A DNA stretch of 64,000 nt from Paenibacillus sp. Soil522 (GCF_001428245.1 NZ_LMRV01000099.1:124864-188863), one strand, 5' to 3'. Counted from the first letter of the stretch, positions 17,973 through 27,089 are shown. The notes: generated by a model from the sequence alone, not told the origin. A program made the numbers and translations.

Positions 17973-18092
17973 ATGCAAAAAGTTCTTATTGATGGAAAAT
18001 ACTCACTTGTAATAGGTACAAGACGCTATATCCCACGGGTAGAGAAGAACTTGTCCTATCACGCTCAATTATTTATTGAGATGTGGAAATAG
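17973..18092 (+). CDS. Possible 39-aa protein (or gene remnant)
   Basis: An ATG-initiated frame whose product begins MQKVLIDGKYSLVIGTRRYI and ends HAQLFIEMWK. The content looks protein-like, and a hairpin follows the stop by 14 bases. There is no recognisable RBS, so it may be a fragment of a larger lost gene. No family was recognised. Confidence 0.25.
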   Translation: MQKVLIDGKYSLVIGTRRYIPRVEKNLSYHAQLFIEMWK

Positions 18093-18105
18093 TTGAATAT
18101 GCAGG

Positions 18106-18137
18106 AACGGGCAGGCCGCTGCAGCGGCCTGCCCGTT
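18106..18137 (+). terminator. 32-base perfect palindrome, terminator-like
   Basis: AACGGGCAGGCCGCTG followed directly by its exact reverse complement, then TTGTTG. The T-tract is modest and only on the plus strand. It would end a plus-strand transcript such as the 39-aa ORF. Confidence 0.55.
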
Positions 18138-18233
18138 TTGTTGCGAGGAAGGATAGAACAACGAATACGACTTATCGTTTATTAATGGACCGCATAATCG
18201 ATCCTGACTTGCTTTCGTACGCTATGCAATCCG

Positions 18234-19424
18234 TCAATTAAGCTCCCATGCCTGCAGCAGCATAATAGCCGCGCCGGCGGTAACCGCATCCTCTGTCAGC
18301 TGTCCTTGCGTAAATTTTGGTTCATATTGCTGAGAATAATAAATATTGCTGCGGGCGACCTGAATGACCGTTTCATAAATGGACTTGTGCACATTAACGA
18401 GCGGACCGCCTAAAATAACAGCCTCGGGATGCAAAATGTTGATCAGATTGGCAATGCCAATGCCGAGGTATGCTGCCGTTTGCAAAAATTGCTCCGTTAT
18501 GAAAGCATCCTTCTGTATAAAAGCTCTTTGCAAGGCTTCAAATTGAATTTGCTCCGGTGGTATGCCATTTAACGAGCTTGTTCTTCCCAGCTTCAGCTGC
18601 GAGCGGATCTTCTTCTCCAATGCGGGAATGGAAACAAACGCTTCAAGCGCGCCGTAGTTGCCCTCATCGCCGAGACGCGGACCGTCTGTCTGAATGATCA
18701 TTTGCCCGAAGGAGCCTTCCATATCCACGGCACCCCTCACAATTTGGCCGCCTGACATCATCGAGGTCCGTAAGCCAACGCCGGCATGCACATAAAGCAT
18801 ATGCTTCACTTCTTCATTTCGCAGCGCCCAATGCTCGCCAATAATAGCTGTATTCGCTCCATTATCGAGCATAGCCGGCAGTCCGAGCCGCTCCTCCAGC
18901 CAGTCACAGATCGGTACATTGCTCCAGCCTTCTGCCGGAAAATAGCGGGGCTTCAGCATAATTCCTTCTTCGCCGCTCAGCGGACCGACTGCACCGATTC
19001 CAATTCCTATCACTTTCTCGCGTTCAATCTGACATTCACTCATCATGCGTTCTGCGAGCTGCGTTATTTTGGTTAGCAGCCTCTCCGGCGTCATTCGTTC
19101 ATCCATCTTCCATCTCTCGAACGCTAGGGGCCTTAGGTTTAAATCGTATAGACCGATAGAGGAGGAGAACCGTGATATTTCCAAACCGAATACAGCGCGA
19201 TGGGACGGATTTACACAATAAAGGATCGGCTTTCGACCGCCTGTAGACCGACCCAGCTCAGAAGCAAGAATTAAACCGTCATTCAGCAATTCCTCGAGCA
19301 ATCTCGATAGGCTGGTGCTTGTTATCGTTAGCCGTTTCATTAAGGCAGCTTTGGACACTAAACCATTGCGGATAATAAAATCAAAAACTTGTTTTTTGAT
19401 TGTCGGATTCTTCACGTTCATCAT
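18234..19424 (-). CDS. ROK-family transcriptional repressor (NagC/XylR type)
   Basis: 396 aa. The N-terminal winged helix (SKAALMKRLTITSTSLSRLLEELLNDGLI, about residues 20-48) is followed by a ROK sugar-kinase-like domain. The ATP-site region reads GIGIGAVGPLSGEEG, with later signatures ANTAIIGEHWA and HPEAVILGGPLV. The usual ROK zinc-site cysteines (CGxxGC) are not seen, as in several regulator-only ROKs. Start ATG 19424 has GGAGATTTT upstream. It probably represses sugar genes, and the palindrome at 19448 is a candidate self-operator. No terminator was found for it. Confidence 0.88.
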   Translation of the reverse strand: MMNVKNPTIKKQVFDFIIRNGLVSKAALMKRLTITSTSLSRLLEELLNDGLILASELGRSTGGRKPILYCVNPSHRAVFGLEISRFSSSIGLYDLNLRPLAFERWKMDERMTPERLLTKITQLAERMMSECQIEREKVIGIGIGAVGPLSGEEGIMLKPRYFPAEGWSNVPICDWLEERLGLPAMLDNGANTAIIGEHWALRNEEVKHMLYVHAGVGLRTSMMSGGQIVRGAVDMEGSFGQMIIQTDGPRLGDEGNYGALEAFVSIPALEKKIRSQLKLGRTSSLNGIPPEQIQFEALQRAFIQKDAFITEQFLQTAAYLGIGIANLINILHPEAVILGGPLVNVHKSIYETVIQVARSNIYYSQQYEPKFTQGQLTEDAVTAGAAIMLLQAWELN

Positions 19425-19447
19425 AAAATCTCCAATTGTCCAAGTAA

Positions 19448-19462
19448 TTATATCGGATATAA
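19448..19462. promoter_or_regulatory. Candidate ROK operator
   Basis: Perfect inverted repeat TTATATC-G-GATATAA, 24 bases upstream of the ROK start codon. Assigning it to the ROK protein is an inference from position. Confidence 0.45.
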
Positions 19463-19609
19463 ACCAATCTCTATTATATGCTGTAGTTGGAAGCGTGACT
19501 AGATACTCGTAATAAATAAGTTGGACAGTTCAATACAACAAGAATATTACGATCTAAGGCACCTTACCGGTAAGCCAGCAAGTTTGTTAAAATTCGACAA
19601 AATATTCGG

Positions 19610-19638
19610 TTGTCTCGACGGGAATTAAGCTCTATAAT
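19610..19638 (+). promoter_or_regulatory. Sigma-A promoter of the GntR gene
   Basis: -35 TTGTCT, 17-base spacer, -10 TATAAT. The first operator copy begins 15 bases after the -10. Confidence 0.75.
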
Positions 19639-19653
19639 AACGCTATGGAGCAA

Positions 19654-19665
19654 ATTATCGATAAT
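19654..19665. promoter_or_regulatory. GntR-type operator copy 1
   Basis: Perfect 12-base palindrome ATTATCGATAAT located at about +9 to +20 from the predicted start of transcription. The same sequence recurs 85 bases downstream. Confidence 0.6.
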
Positions 19666-19738
19666 CTGAAACGGATAGGAGGTAAATAGCGCTCACTCTT
19701 TATAGGAATTTTAGCAACGCTTTCTTTTTTTGATCTGT

Positions 19739-19757
19739 ATTATCGATAATCGATAAT
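19739..19757. promoter_or_regulatory. GntR-type operator copy 2, with extra half-site
   Basis: The palindrome ATTATCGATAAT again, followed in overlap by CGATAAT, giving three consecutive half-sites just before the GntR gene. Two well-spaced copies suggest autoregulation by the encoded GntR protein, possibly with DNA looping. Confidence 0.6.
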
Positions 19758-19779
19758 ATGAAATGGAGATGTGAGTGCG

Positions 19780-20427
19780 ATGAATGGTAACGTACCTATT
19801 TCACCTGTTAACTCGATAAGCGAGCATGTATATACCAATTTAAAGAAAGAAATTCTTGCAGGCGATTTGCAGCCGGGCGCGCGCTTACTCGTGCTTGAAA
19901 TTGCAAAAAAGTTTAATATAAGCCAGGCGCCTGTTCGCGAAGCGCTGGAGAGACTGAAGTCAGCCGGTTATATTACAAGCATTCCGAACAAGGGTTCAGT
20001 CGTCTCCAACATTACGTCTAAGGAAATTAAAGATATTTTCGAGCTAAGGGAAATTATCGAGGGCTTTGCGGTCCGGCAATCGATGCAGCATTTAACCGAA
20101 AGTGATTTTAGTTATTTAGAAGGAATTACCCGGAAAATGCACCTTGCTCATGAGCAAATTGATATCTTGAACATATTGGAGCTGGACATGGAGTTCCATG
20201 GCTTCTTTTATAAACGCTGCGATAATCATATGATCCTCGAGATGTGGAATCGTATGCGGATCAAAGTGATGCGGTTTATGGCCATCTCCAATCGCCATTA
20301 CACAACGGATGGGCTCGCTGATTGGCATCTCCGTCTCGTTGAAGTGCTGCGCTCCGGCGATGCGGACCTGGCGGAACAAACGTTCATCGAACATATGCAC
20401 TCTTACAAAATGATTCATCTGAATTAA
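19780..20427 (+). CDS. GntR-family regulator, FCD (FadR) subfamily
   Basis: 215 aa. The N-terminal winged helix reads ILAGDLQPGARLLVLEIAKKFNISQAPVREALERLKSAGYI (canonical GntR), with a C-terminal all-helical FCD ligand domain. Start ATG 19780 has GGAG 11 bases upstream; GTG 19771 is in frame but too close to that RBS. It is first in a locus with an AraC regulator, ABC importer and mannonate dehydratase, so it probably senses a hexuronate or aldonate and controls the locus through the TTATCGATAA-type boxes. Confidence 0.88.
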   Translation: MNGNVPISPVNSISEHVYTNLKKEILAGDLQPGARLLVLEIAKKFNISQAPVREALERLKSAGYITSIPNKGSVVSNITSKEIKDIFELREIIEGFAVRQSMQHLTESDFSYLEGITRKMHLAHEQIDILNILELDMEFHGFFYKRCDNHMILEMWNRMRIKVMRFMAISNRHYTTDGLADWHLRLVEVLRSGDADLAEQTFIEHMHSYKMIHLN

Positions 20428-20472
20428 TGTCATGCATCTCGTAAGTCATCCTTACAAAAGGGGAAATGGAGC

Positions 20473-21642
20473 ATGCTGCAAGAGGGTTTATTGTTTAAAG
20501 AGGATGTCATCCTTACTTGGATGAGAGATCGTTTTTTGCGAAATTTGATGTCGGATAGCGGTGCCGTGAAGTCGGATTTAAAGGAAAGCCTGGCTCGGTT
20601 ACAGCTAAATCCTTATTACACCTTTCCTGCATTGGCTTTGCTGGAGCCGACCGCTCATTTTGACGACGAGCATGAGAAAATCCTTTATCTGGAGCAAATG
20701 CGGGATTACATGCAGAAAAAAATATCAGATGGCAGCGTCGTATTCGTTGACGAGGAGGGCAGAGTCGGTCTGCTCTTCTCATGGGTGTCGAAGGCTTCGG
20801 TCGAAACGATTCAGGCTATGCTGAAAGAGCAGTTTCAGCAGCCGTTCAATATCGGAGTAGGGAAACCGTGCAGCCATCTGTACGATATCGTTCATTCCTA
20901 CCGGCAGGCATCGCGCGCGCTGCAGTTTAAATTTTACCGTGGAACGGGCAAGATCATTTATTACAGCGAGCTTGGAAGGTATGAATCGCTGCAGCACTAT
21001 CCTTCAGATAAGGAGAAGGAGCTGTTCGACGCTTATAAAGCAGCGGAGACGGCTGCCGAGATTGAAGATTGCGTTCTGCTTTTTTACGGCGAGATGCTTC
21101 GAAAGGGACCGCTCGATACGCAGAGCGTTTACGATTTGACGGTTAGGCTGCTTGTCGGAATCGAAAAGCGGGTGCTTGCGGAGGCAGATAATGTAAGCGC
21201 ATACGAACGATTCGACGTCATGTCGATTGTGAAGCTGGAGACGCTGGAGGAAATCAAGCAATATGTCATTCACTTTCTGATCGGGCTTAAGGATGTGCTC
21301 TCGCACAGCCAGAAGGAAAGCCACCGCAGCATCATCAAAAAAACGATTCATCACATGGAGCAGGAATGCCAATTTGCCTCTCTGCAGAGTGTCGCTCAGA
21401 AGGTGTATATGACGCCGACCTATTTGAGCCTCTTATTCAAAATGAACACCGGAAAAAGATTTATCGAGCATTTAACCGATATTCGGATTGATAAAGCGAA
21501 GGACATTCTGAAGAGCACCCATTTCAAAAATTATGAGGTCGCGGAAAAGGTAGGGTATCAGGATCCGCGATATTTTAGCCAAATCTTTAAGAAGAAGGTT
21601 GGTTTGTCGCCTAGCGAATACAGGGAATCGATCGGTAAATAA
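20473..21642 (+). CDS. AraC-family regulator, YesN-like without receiver domain
   Basis: 389 aa. Residues 1 to about 280 lack a recognisable receiver domain but contain a degenerate sensor-like region. The C-terminal AraC DNA-binding domain is clear: ASLQSVAQKVYMTPTYLSLLF and NYEVAEKVGYQDPRYFSQIF, ending GLSPSEYRESIGK. This layout is common next to carbohydrate ABC importers in Paenibacillus. It follows the GntR gene by 45 bases and is probably co-transcribed with it, ending at the terminator at 21648. Confidence 0.85.
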   Translation: MLQEGLLFKEDVILTWMRDRFLRNLMSDSGAVKSDLKESLARLQLNPYYTFPALALLEPTAHFDDEHEKILYLEQMRDYMQKKISDGSVVFVDEEGRVGLLFSWVSKASVETIQAMLKEQFQQPFNIGVGKPCSHLYDIVHSYRQASRALQFKFYRGTGKIIYYSELGRYESLQHYPSDKEKELFDAYKAAETAAEIEDCVLLFYGEMLRKGPLDTQSVYDLTVRLLVGIEKRVLAEADNVSAYERFDVMSIVKLETLEEIKQYVIHFLIGLKDVLSHSQKESHRSIIKKTIHHMEQECQFASLQSVAQKVYMTPTYLSLLFKMNTGKRFIEHLTDIRIDKAKDILKSTHFKNYEVAEKVGYQDPRYFSQIFKKKVGLSPSEYRESIGK

Positions 21643-21647
21643 ACGCA

Positions 21648-21686
21648 AGCCTTTGCCGTCATTTGACGGCAAAGGCTCTTTTTTAT
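21648..21686 (+). terminator. Intrinsic terminator after the AraC gene
   Basis: 14-base arms AGCCTTTGCCGTCA and complement, TT loop, then TCTTTTTT. It overlaps the 3' end of the convergent RraA-like gene. Confidence 0.88.
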
Positions 21687-22588
21687 AGACGAACATCGCT
21701 TTGAGGACCGTTTCGCTCCGTATTGCGCGCATTCTCCAGCTCGGCTTCCCACGTAAGATAACGGTATTCCTCCGCTGCGGCATCATTTTCGAACCAATTT
21801 AAGAAATCCGTCCAGAGCGCTACGTCCCAAGCCGCATCGATTTGTGCAGTCGAATATACGCTGTCGCGCAGTCGAACGAATCCGAACACATCGCGTACTT
21901 GCGATTTCTCCGCTTGAACGACGGTTAGCTCCGCCAGGTGAGGCGGGATGAAAATGACACCCGAGGGAGTACCGAGCACGACATCGCCGGGCATGCAAAT
22001 GGCTTTACCTATGCGTGTCGGCACGTTCATCCCTACCATCGTTACATCCGCAATGGCTGTCGGGTCGCTGCCGCGATAGAACACATTGATGTTTTCGATT
22101 TCCACCACCTGCTGATTATCGCGAATACCGCCCCAGATAACCGCTCCGCCGCGCTTCGTGCGGGTGGAGATTGCCGTCGATAGATTTCCGCCTACATAGG
22201 TGCCGAGATGCACTTTATCGAACATGTCCACGACTGCGACATCATCCTCAACCAAAGCATCGATGACCCATTGATTGAAGAAGCCCTTGCGATCCTCCTG
22301 CTCGTGACCGTATTTGAGCAGAGTATCATGCAGATCCGGCCGCTTCGGCACCATCACGGCCGTTACGGCGCGTCCGACCATTACTTTATCCGGATGGATG
22401 ATTTTGAAATCTCCTTCGAATTGAAAGGCATAGCCTCTGTTCCAAAGAGGGCCCCAGGCTTCCTCCAATGTAATTTTACGCATGCGTCGAAGAACATCCT
22501 CGGACACTTTAGGGCGGCCATTGGGAAATCGTTCTCCCTCCCAGTGCGGCGTGAGCTGAATCATATCTTCCGGATTATCAAATTTCAT
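21683..22588 (-). CDS. RraA-like / HMG aldolase family protein
   Basis: 301 aa, longer than canonical RraA (about 160 aa). The core includes DKVMVGRAVTAVMVPKRPD, DVAVVDMFDKVHLGTYVGGNLST, KRGGAVIWGGIRDNQQV and MPGDVVLGTPSGVIFIPPH. The last two correspond to the G-G-x-R-D and GDxxxGD elements of the RraA/4-hydroxy-4-methyl-2-oxoglutarate aldolase fold. Start ATG 22588 has AAAGAGGTG upstream; the longer frame to 22660 has no RBS. It is divergent from the ABC importer and most likely a lyase acting on a keto-acid from the imported sugar. The reaction is unknown. Confidence 0.75.
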   Translation of the reverse strand: MKFDNPEDMIQLTPHWEGERFPNGRPKVSEDVLRRMRKITLEEAWGPLWNRGYAFQFEGDFKIIHPDKVMVGRAVTAVMVPKRPDLHDTLLKYGHEQEDRKGFFNQWVIDALVEDDVAVVDMFDKVHLGTYVGGNLSTAISTRTKRGGAVIWGGIRDNQQVVEIENINVFYRGSDPTAIADVTMVGMNVPTRIGKAICMPGDVVLGTPSGVIFIPPHLAELTVVQAEKSQVRDVFGFVRLRDSVYSTAQIDAAWDVALWTDFLNWFENDAAAEEYRYLTWEAELENARNTERNGPQSDVRL

Positions 22589-22766
22589 GTGAGCACCTCT
22601 TTCGTATTTGTGTTTTGCAGGCTGGCTTGACTCCGTTTCTAAGTCTATTGTTAGGGACATTCCCGTATTTGTCGATGCGACTTTCTTAAGGCGTTTTTAT
22701 GGAAATCTATGAATTTTTCACACTATATAAAATCAAACAATTTCATAATTTCTTCCCCTTCAATCA

Positions 22767-22786
22767 TGTAACCGCTTTCGTTTACA
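22767..22786. promoter_or_regulatory. Candidate CcpA catabolite-responsive element
   Basis: On the minus strand TGTAAACGAAAGCG fits the cre core TGNAARCGNWWNC and misses only the flanking consensus bases. The wider 20 bases form a partial dyad (TGTAA...TTACA). It sits between the divergent RraA-like and ABC importer genes, as expected for carbon catabolite control. Confidence 0.5.
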
Positions 22787-22827
22787 GTTAGAGAACATTA
22801 TCCACGAAGGGGGAGGAGATTATTGAG

Positions 22828-23781
22828 GTGAAAGCGGAGACGGCGTCTATCACAGGATTGAAAAGCAAGCTGGCAAAACCTGCGTTAAAGCAAAAAGGGG
22901 CTAATCATTTAGCAGGTTATGTTTTTATATCACCATGGCTAATCGGTTTTTTACTTCTGACGCTTTGGCCAATCGCACAATCGTTTTATTTGTCTTTCAC
23001 CGACTATTCATTATTAGAGGAACCGGTTTGGACGGGGGCGGACAACTATACGAAAATATTAACAAGCGATGCCACCTTCACGAAGTCGCTCAGCGTCACG
23101 TTTATGTTTGTCCTATTTTCCGTTCCGCTCAAGCTGTTTTTCTCGCTTATGGTTGCTTTGGCTCTGGTCAAAAGCATTCGGGGCATGAACATTTACCGGA
23201 CGGCTATCTATTTTCCATCCTTGATCGGAGGGAGCATAGCGGTAGCGGCGCTTTGGCGCAATATGTTCGGAATCGACGGCTATATCAATCAGATGCTGGC
23301 CTGGTTCGGGATTGAGGGAGTAGGCTGGATCTCCAATCCGGATACGTCGCTGGGTACGCTGATTTTGCTCAATACGTGGCAATTCGGCTCTACGATGGTC
23401 ATTTTTCTGGCAGGGTTAAAACAGGTGCCGCAGGAGCTTTATGAATCGGCATCCGTAGATGGAGCGGGCAAGGTGAGGAAGTTCATCAGCATTACGCTTC
23501 CTATGCTCTCGCCGGTCATGTTCTTTAATCTTGTGCTGGGAATTATCGGGTCATTCCAGACGTTCACGTCTGCCTTCATCATCACGAAGGGCGGACCGAT
23601 TAATTCGACCTACATGTATGCGATGTTTCTATACGAGAAAGCGTTCAAGCATTATCAGATGGGCTATGCGTCCGCTCTTGCTTGGATATTGCTTTCGATC
23701 GTAGCCATTCTTACGGTCATTAATTTCATGGCTTCGAAATACTGGGTGTTTTACGAGTCGGATGGGGGGAAAACGAAATGA
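22828..23781 (+). CDS. Carbohydrate ABC transporter permease 1 (MalF/UgpA-like)
   Basis: 317 aa, six predicted TM helices. The EAA loop reads ELYESASVDGAGKVRKFISITLPMLSP (about residues 205-231), which docks the ATPase. The N-terminal motif SPWLIGFLLLTLWPIAQSFYLSF is typical of CUT1 sugar permeases. Start GTG 22828 follows GGGGGAGGAG. First of a permease-permease-binding protein operon with no ATPase gene here; a shared MsmX-type ATPase encoded elsewhere is likely. Confidence 0.9.
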   Translation: MKAETASITGLKSKLAKPALKQKGANHLAGYVFISPWLIGFLLLTLWPIAQSFYLSFTDYSLLEEPVWTGADNYTKILTSDATFTKSLSVTFMFVLFSVPLKLFFSLMVALALVKSIRGMNIYRTAIYFPSLIGGSIAVAALWRNMFGIDGYINQMLAWFGIEGVGWISNPDTSLGTLILLNTWQFGSTMVIFLAGLKQVPQELYESASVDGAGKVRKFISITLPMLSPVMFFNLVLGIIGSFQTFTSAFIITKGGPINSTYMYAMFLYEKAFKHYQMGYASALAWILLSIVAILTVINFMASKYWVFYESDGGKTK

Positions 23782-24608
23782 ATTCGCTGCGTTCAAAGCT
23801 GACGAGCCATTTGTATTTGTCGCTTTTCTCCTTTCTGATGCTGTATCCGGTCATCTGGTGGACAGGAGCCTCCTTGAAAAAGACAGAGGAGCTCAGCCTG
23901 CCGACCATTTGGCCGTCAACGCCCATGTGGAGCAACTACTGGGATGGCTGGCACTTCTCAGCCGAATATACGTTTGCCCATTTTTTTGGCAACACGCTGC
24001 TTATGGAGCTGGGCAATGTCCTCGGCGGCGTTGCCACGGCAGCGATAGTCGCTTACGGATTTGGCAGATTGCACTTTAAGCTGCGCGGCTTCTGGTTCTC
24101 CATCCTGCTCCTGACGATGATGCTTCCCGGACAGGTGACGGTCGTCCCGCAGTACATATTGTTCAATAAGCTCGGGTTTGTCGATAGCTATGTACCGTTA
24201 GTGCTTCCGCATTTTTTTGGCGGAGGAGCCTTCTTTATCTTCTTGCTCGTGCAATTCATCCGCGGCATTCCGAAAGACCTCGATGAGGCTGCAACGATAG
24301 ACGGTGCGAGCGTTTACGGTATCTTTTTACGCGTGATATTGCCTTTGCTGAAGCCTGCGCTTGTAACGGTTGCGATCTTCACATTCATCTGGAGCTGGGA
24401 TGATTTCTTCGCTCAGGTGCTTTACTTAAGCTCCGTCGATAAATTTACTGTCGGTCTCGCGCTGCGTATGTTCATTGATCAATTCGACATTCAGTGGGGA
24501 CAATTGCTTGCTATGTCTTTACTGTCGATCTTTCCTTCGGTCATTATCTTTTTCCTTGCACAGAAGCACTTTGTCGAAGGAATAGCTACTACAGGCTTAA
24601 AAGGGTAA
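23778..24608 (+). CDS. Carbohydrate ABC transporter permease 2 (MalG/UgpE-like)
   Basis: 276 aa, six TM helices. EAA loop DLDEAATIDGASVYGIFLRVILPLLKPA. ATG 23778 overlaps the stop of permease 1 by 4 bases (ATGA), indicating coupled translation. It partners permease 1 in the membrane channel. Confidence 0.9.
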   Translation: MNSLRSKLTSHLYLSLFSFLMLYPVIWWTGASLKKTEELSLPTIWPSTPMWSNYWDGWHFSAEYTFAHFFGNTLLMELGNVLGGVATAAIVAYGFGRLHFKLRGFWFSILLLTMMLPGQVTVVPQYILFNKLGFVDSYVPLVLPHFFGGGAFFIFLLVQFIRGIPKDLDEAATIDGASVYGIFLRVILPLLKPALVTVAIFTFIWSWDDFFAQVLYLSSVDKFTVGLALRMFIDQFDIQWGQLLAMSLLSIFPSVIIFFLAQKHFVEGIATTGLKG

Positions 24609-24641
24609 AGGCATCACATTTTACTAATGTAAAGGGGATGT

Positions 24642-25997
24642 ATGGGAATGAAAAATGGAGGGTCGAAGAGCTTCGGATTGCTAATGCTGGCTTTACTGCT
24701 TATGTTGACCGCATGCAGCGGAGGCGGAGGCGGCAATAACGGTAAGCAAACGAATGAAGAGGCTAACAACACAGCAAAGCCAGACAATAATGGCGGTAAG
24801 GAAGCGGTCGGCGGCACTACGCTGAGCATTATGTGGTGGGGGCCGGATGCCCGTCACGAGGCGACGAAGAAAGCGCTGGAGATTTATTCGCAGCAAAATG
24901 CGAACGTGACGTTTAAGCCGGAATTTATGGCATGGGATGCGTTCTGGCAAAAGCTTCCGACACTCGCCGCATCGAAATCGATTACGGACGTGCTGCAAAT
25001 GGATGCCGCTTACATTCAAGAATATGTGTCACGCGGACAGCTGGAGGATCTCTCCGATATTGATCTAAGCGGCATCGTCGATCCGTCGGTCATTGAAAAT
25101 TTGAAAATTGACGGAAAGCTTTACGGTATCCCGCTCAGCCAAAATGCGCAAGGGATCGCTTTCAACAAAACCGAGCTGGAGCAATACGGTATTCCGCTGC
25201 CGCATAAGGATTGGACTTACGATGAGTTTTTTGGATGGGCAAGGGATGCAAGAGCCAAGCTTCCGGAAGGAAAGTATCCAATCGGCGATACAACGACATG
25301 GGACAGCTTTAACTACTATCAGACGTCGATGGGCAAAGCTCCGGTTATGTCCGATGGCGGCAAAACGTTCACGCTCGACAAAGATTTGTTTATGACCTTC
25401 TATCAGACGTACGAGGATTTCCGTAAAGCGAAAATCGTACCTTCAGCTGAGAAAGCAGCCGCTTTCCTGGAAAATGACCCGCAGGCCGATCCTATGGCAT
25501 CCGGTGTAGTGATGACAAGAGGCGCGACAACCGGCTCCGTCAGCGCATTAGAGCAGTTAATGCCTGGAAAAGTAGGCGTCGTGAATCTGCCTGTAGGACC
25601 AGCTGGCGGCGGCTGGGCGCAATCAACGATCTTTTTAAGCGTCAGCGCGAACTCCAAAAATAAAGAAGAAGCAAAAAAGTTCGTGAAATGGTTTATTACC
25701 GATAATGAAGCCGGTAAAGCGCTTGGCTTAACGCGCGGCATTCCGATTAATCCTGAAATTTATAGTGCGCTTGAGCCTACACTTGAAGCGAAGGATAAGC
25801 TGGGCAAGGAAATTTATGACCTGTCGCTGGACAAGGCTTTACCGTTCTACCCGCCGGCAGCAGGGTTCTCGGAATGGGTCGATACGTATAAGAAAGAGAT
25901 GGAGGCTGTTACGTTCGGCCAGCAATCCATCGAAGACGCCTTTAACAAGATAGAAAAAATGGGCAAGGAGCTTGCAGCTAAAGCAGGCGGCCAATAA
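24642..25997 (+). CDS. Sugar ABC transporter substrate-binding lipoprotein
   Basis: 451 aa. Lipoprotein signal with core LLMLALLLMLTAC and lipobox LTAC, then a Gly/Asn/Lys-rich linker (about residues 27-60). The type 1 extracellular binding domain starts TTLSIMWWGPDARHEATKKALEIY. It follows permease 2 by 33 bases. Start ATG 24642 has AAAGGGG 5 bases upstream; ATG 24648 is the alternative. It captures the substrate outside the membrane. The context (UxuA, GntR, RraA-like) suggests an oligouronide or related sugar acid. Confidence 0.9.
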   Translation: MGMKNGGSKSFGLLMLALLLMLTACSGGGGGNNGKQTNEEANNTAKPDNNGGKEAVGGTTLSIMWWGPDARHEATKKALEIYSQQNANVTFKPEFMAWDAFWQKLPTLAASKSITDVLQMDAAYIQEYVSRGQLEDLSDIDLSGIVDPSVIENLKIDGKLYGIPLSQNAQGIAFNKTELEQYGIPLPHKDWTYDEFFGWARDARAKLPEGKYPIGDTTTWDSFNYYQTSMGKAPVMSDGGKTFTLDKDLFMTFYQTYEDFRKAKIVPSAEKAAAFLENDPQADPMASGVVMTRGATTGSVSALEQLMPGKVGVVNLPVGPAGGGWAQSTIFLSVSANSKNKEEAKKFVKWFITDNEAGKALGLTRGIPINPEIYSALEPTLEAKDKLGKEIYDLSLDKALPFYPPAAGFSEWVDTYKKEMEAVTFGQQSIEDAFNKIEKMGKELAAKAGGQ

Positions 25998-26022
25998 ACG
26001 AATAAGAGAGAGGTGTACTTAA

Positions 26023-27021
26023 ATGCAGCTTGCAGAATTTTTCTCGTCTCAACCAAACCGGCTTTGGCATTTGGCGAAGCAGCTCGATGTGAATTATGCA
26101 GTTGGAGGATTGCCTTGGGAGGAAAAGCAGGAGAAGCCATGGGATCCGATGCCGCTCATTCGTATGAAGCAGAGATATGCCGATTCCGGTCTGAAGCTGA
26201 CGGTTATTGAATCGATGCCGCCTAGCAATGAGATTAAGCTTGGAACCGCCGGCCGGGATGCCGAAATAGAAGTGTTTCAACAGTTCATCAGAAATATGGG
26301 GGCAGCCGGCATTCCCGTTCTCTGCTATAACTTTATGGCACAGTTCAATTGGTTCAGGACATCTACGACAACGCGGGCGCGCGGCGGAGCACTTGTCTCC
26401 AGCTACGATCATAGCCTGATGCAGGATGCTCCGCTTACCGAAGCCGGGATCGTGAGCGAGGAGCAGCTATGGGAAAATCTCCAATACTTTATGGAGCGCA
26501 TCGTTCCGGTAGCGGAGCAGGCGAGGGTGAAGCTGGCGCTTCATCCCGATGATCCTCCGATTACGCCGATAAGGGGCGTATCGCGAATTTTGACCAGCGC
26601 TGCCGCCTTACAGCGGGCCATCGATTTAGTTCCGAGCAAGTATAACGGCATTACGCTATGCCAAGGTACGCTGGCTACAGCTGGAGAAGACATTCCAAGC
26701 GTTATCCGGCATTTTGCCAAGCAGGATAAACTATTTTTCGTACATTTCCGCGACGTAAAAGGAACGCCGGAGAAGTTTGAGGAAACATTCCATGATAACG
26801 GAAAAACGAATATGCTCGAGGCGATGCACACGTATTACGAGGTAGGTTTCAACGGACCGGCCAGACCGGATCATGTGCCGACTATGGAAGGCGAGGACAA
26901 CTCGAATCCAGGGTATGAGCTGCTGGGCCGTTTATACGGAATCGGGTATATTCGCGGTTTGATGGAAGCAGCCGCGGCTGCCCGGTCGGTGAATGGATCT
27001 AAGGTAAGTGCCGGCATTTAA
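26023..27021 (+). CDS. uxuA: D-mannonate dehydratase
   Basis: 332 aa. Signatures of the UxuA TIM barrel are visible: VIESMPPSNEIKLG, VLCYNFMAQFNWFRT, LALHPDDPP (metal-binding His/Asp), GITLCQGT and FFVHFRDVKG (His). It converts D-mannonate to 2-keto-3-deoxygluconate in hexuronate catabolism. It follows the binding-protein gene by 25 bases with GAGAGGTG upstream, so it belongs to the importer operon. It is slightly shorter than E. coli UxuA but all the expected motifs are present. Confidence 0.88.
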   Translation: MQLAEFFSSQPNRLWHLAKQLDVNYAVGGLPWEEKQEKPWDPMPLIRMKQRYADSGLKLTVIESMPPSNEIKLGTAGRDAEIEVFQQFIRNMGAAGIPVLCYNFMAQFNWFRTSTTTRARGGALVSSYDHSLMQDAPLTEAGIVSEEQLWENLQYFMERIVPVAEQARVKLALHPDDPPITPIRGVSRILTSAAALQRAIDLVPSKYNGITLCQGTLATAGEDIPSVIRHFAKQDKLFFVHFRDVKGTPEKFEETFHDNGKTNMLEAMHTYYEVGFNGPARPDHVPTMEGEDNSNPGYELLGRLYGIGYIRGLMEAAAAARSVNGSKVSAGI

Positions 27022-27089
27022 GCAGCAGGTATGAAGGATTGCCCTATAAAGGTACGACCGAATTGCGGTCAACCCCATAATGTGTAGAA

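Larger units (their letters stand above)
17694..18233. other. 540-base gap with a possible small ORF and a perfect palindrome
   Basis: Contains the 39-aa ORF at 17973-18092 and the 32-base palindrome at 18106-18137. On the minus strand a 39-codon frame (about 17740-17860, ending TEDFVEASVK) is open, but it has no RBS and was not called. Nothing else was recognised. Confidence 0.4.
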
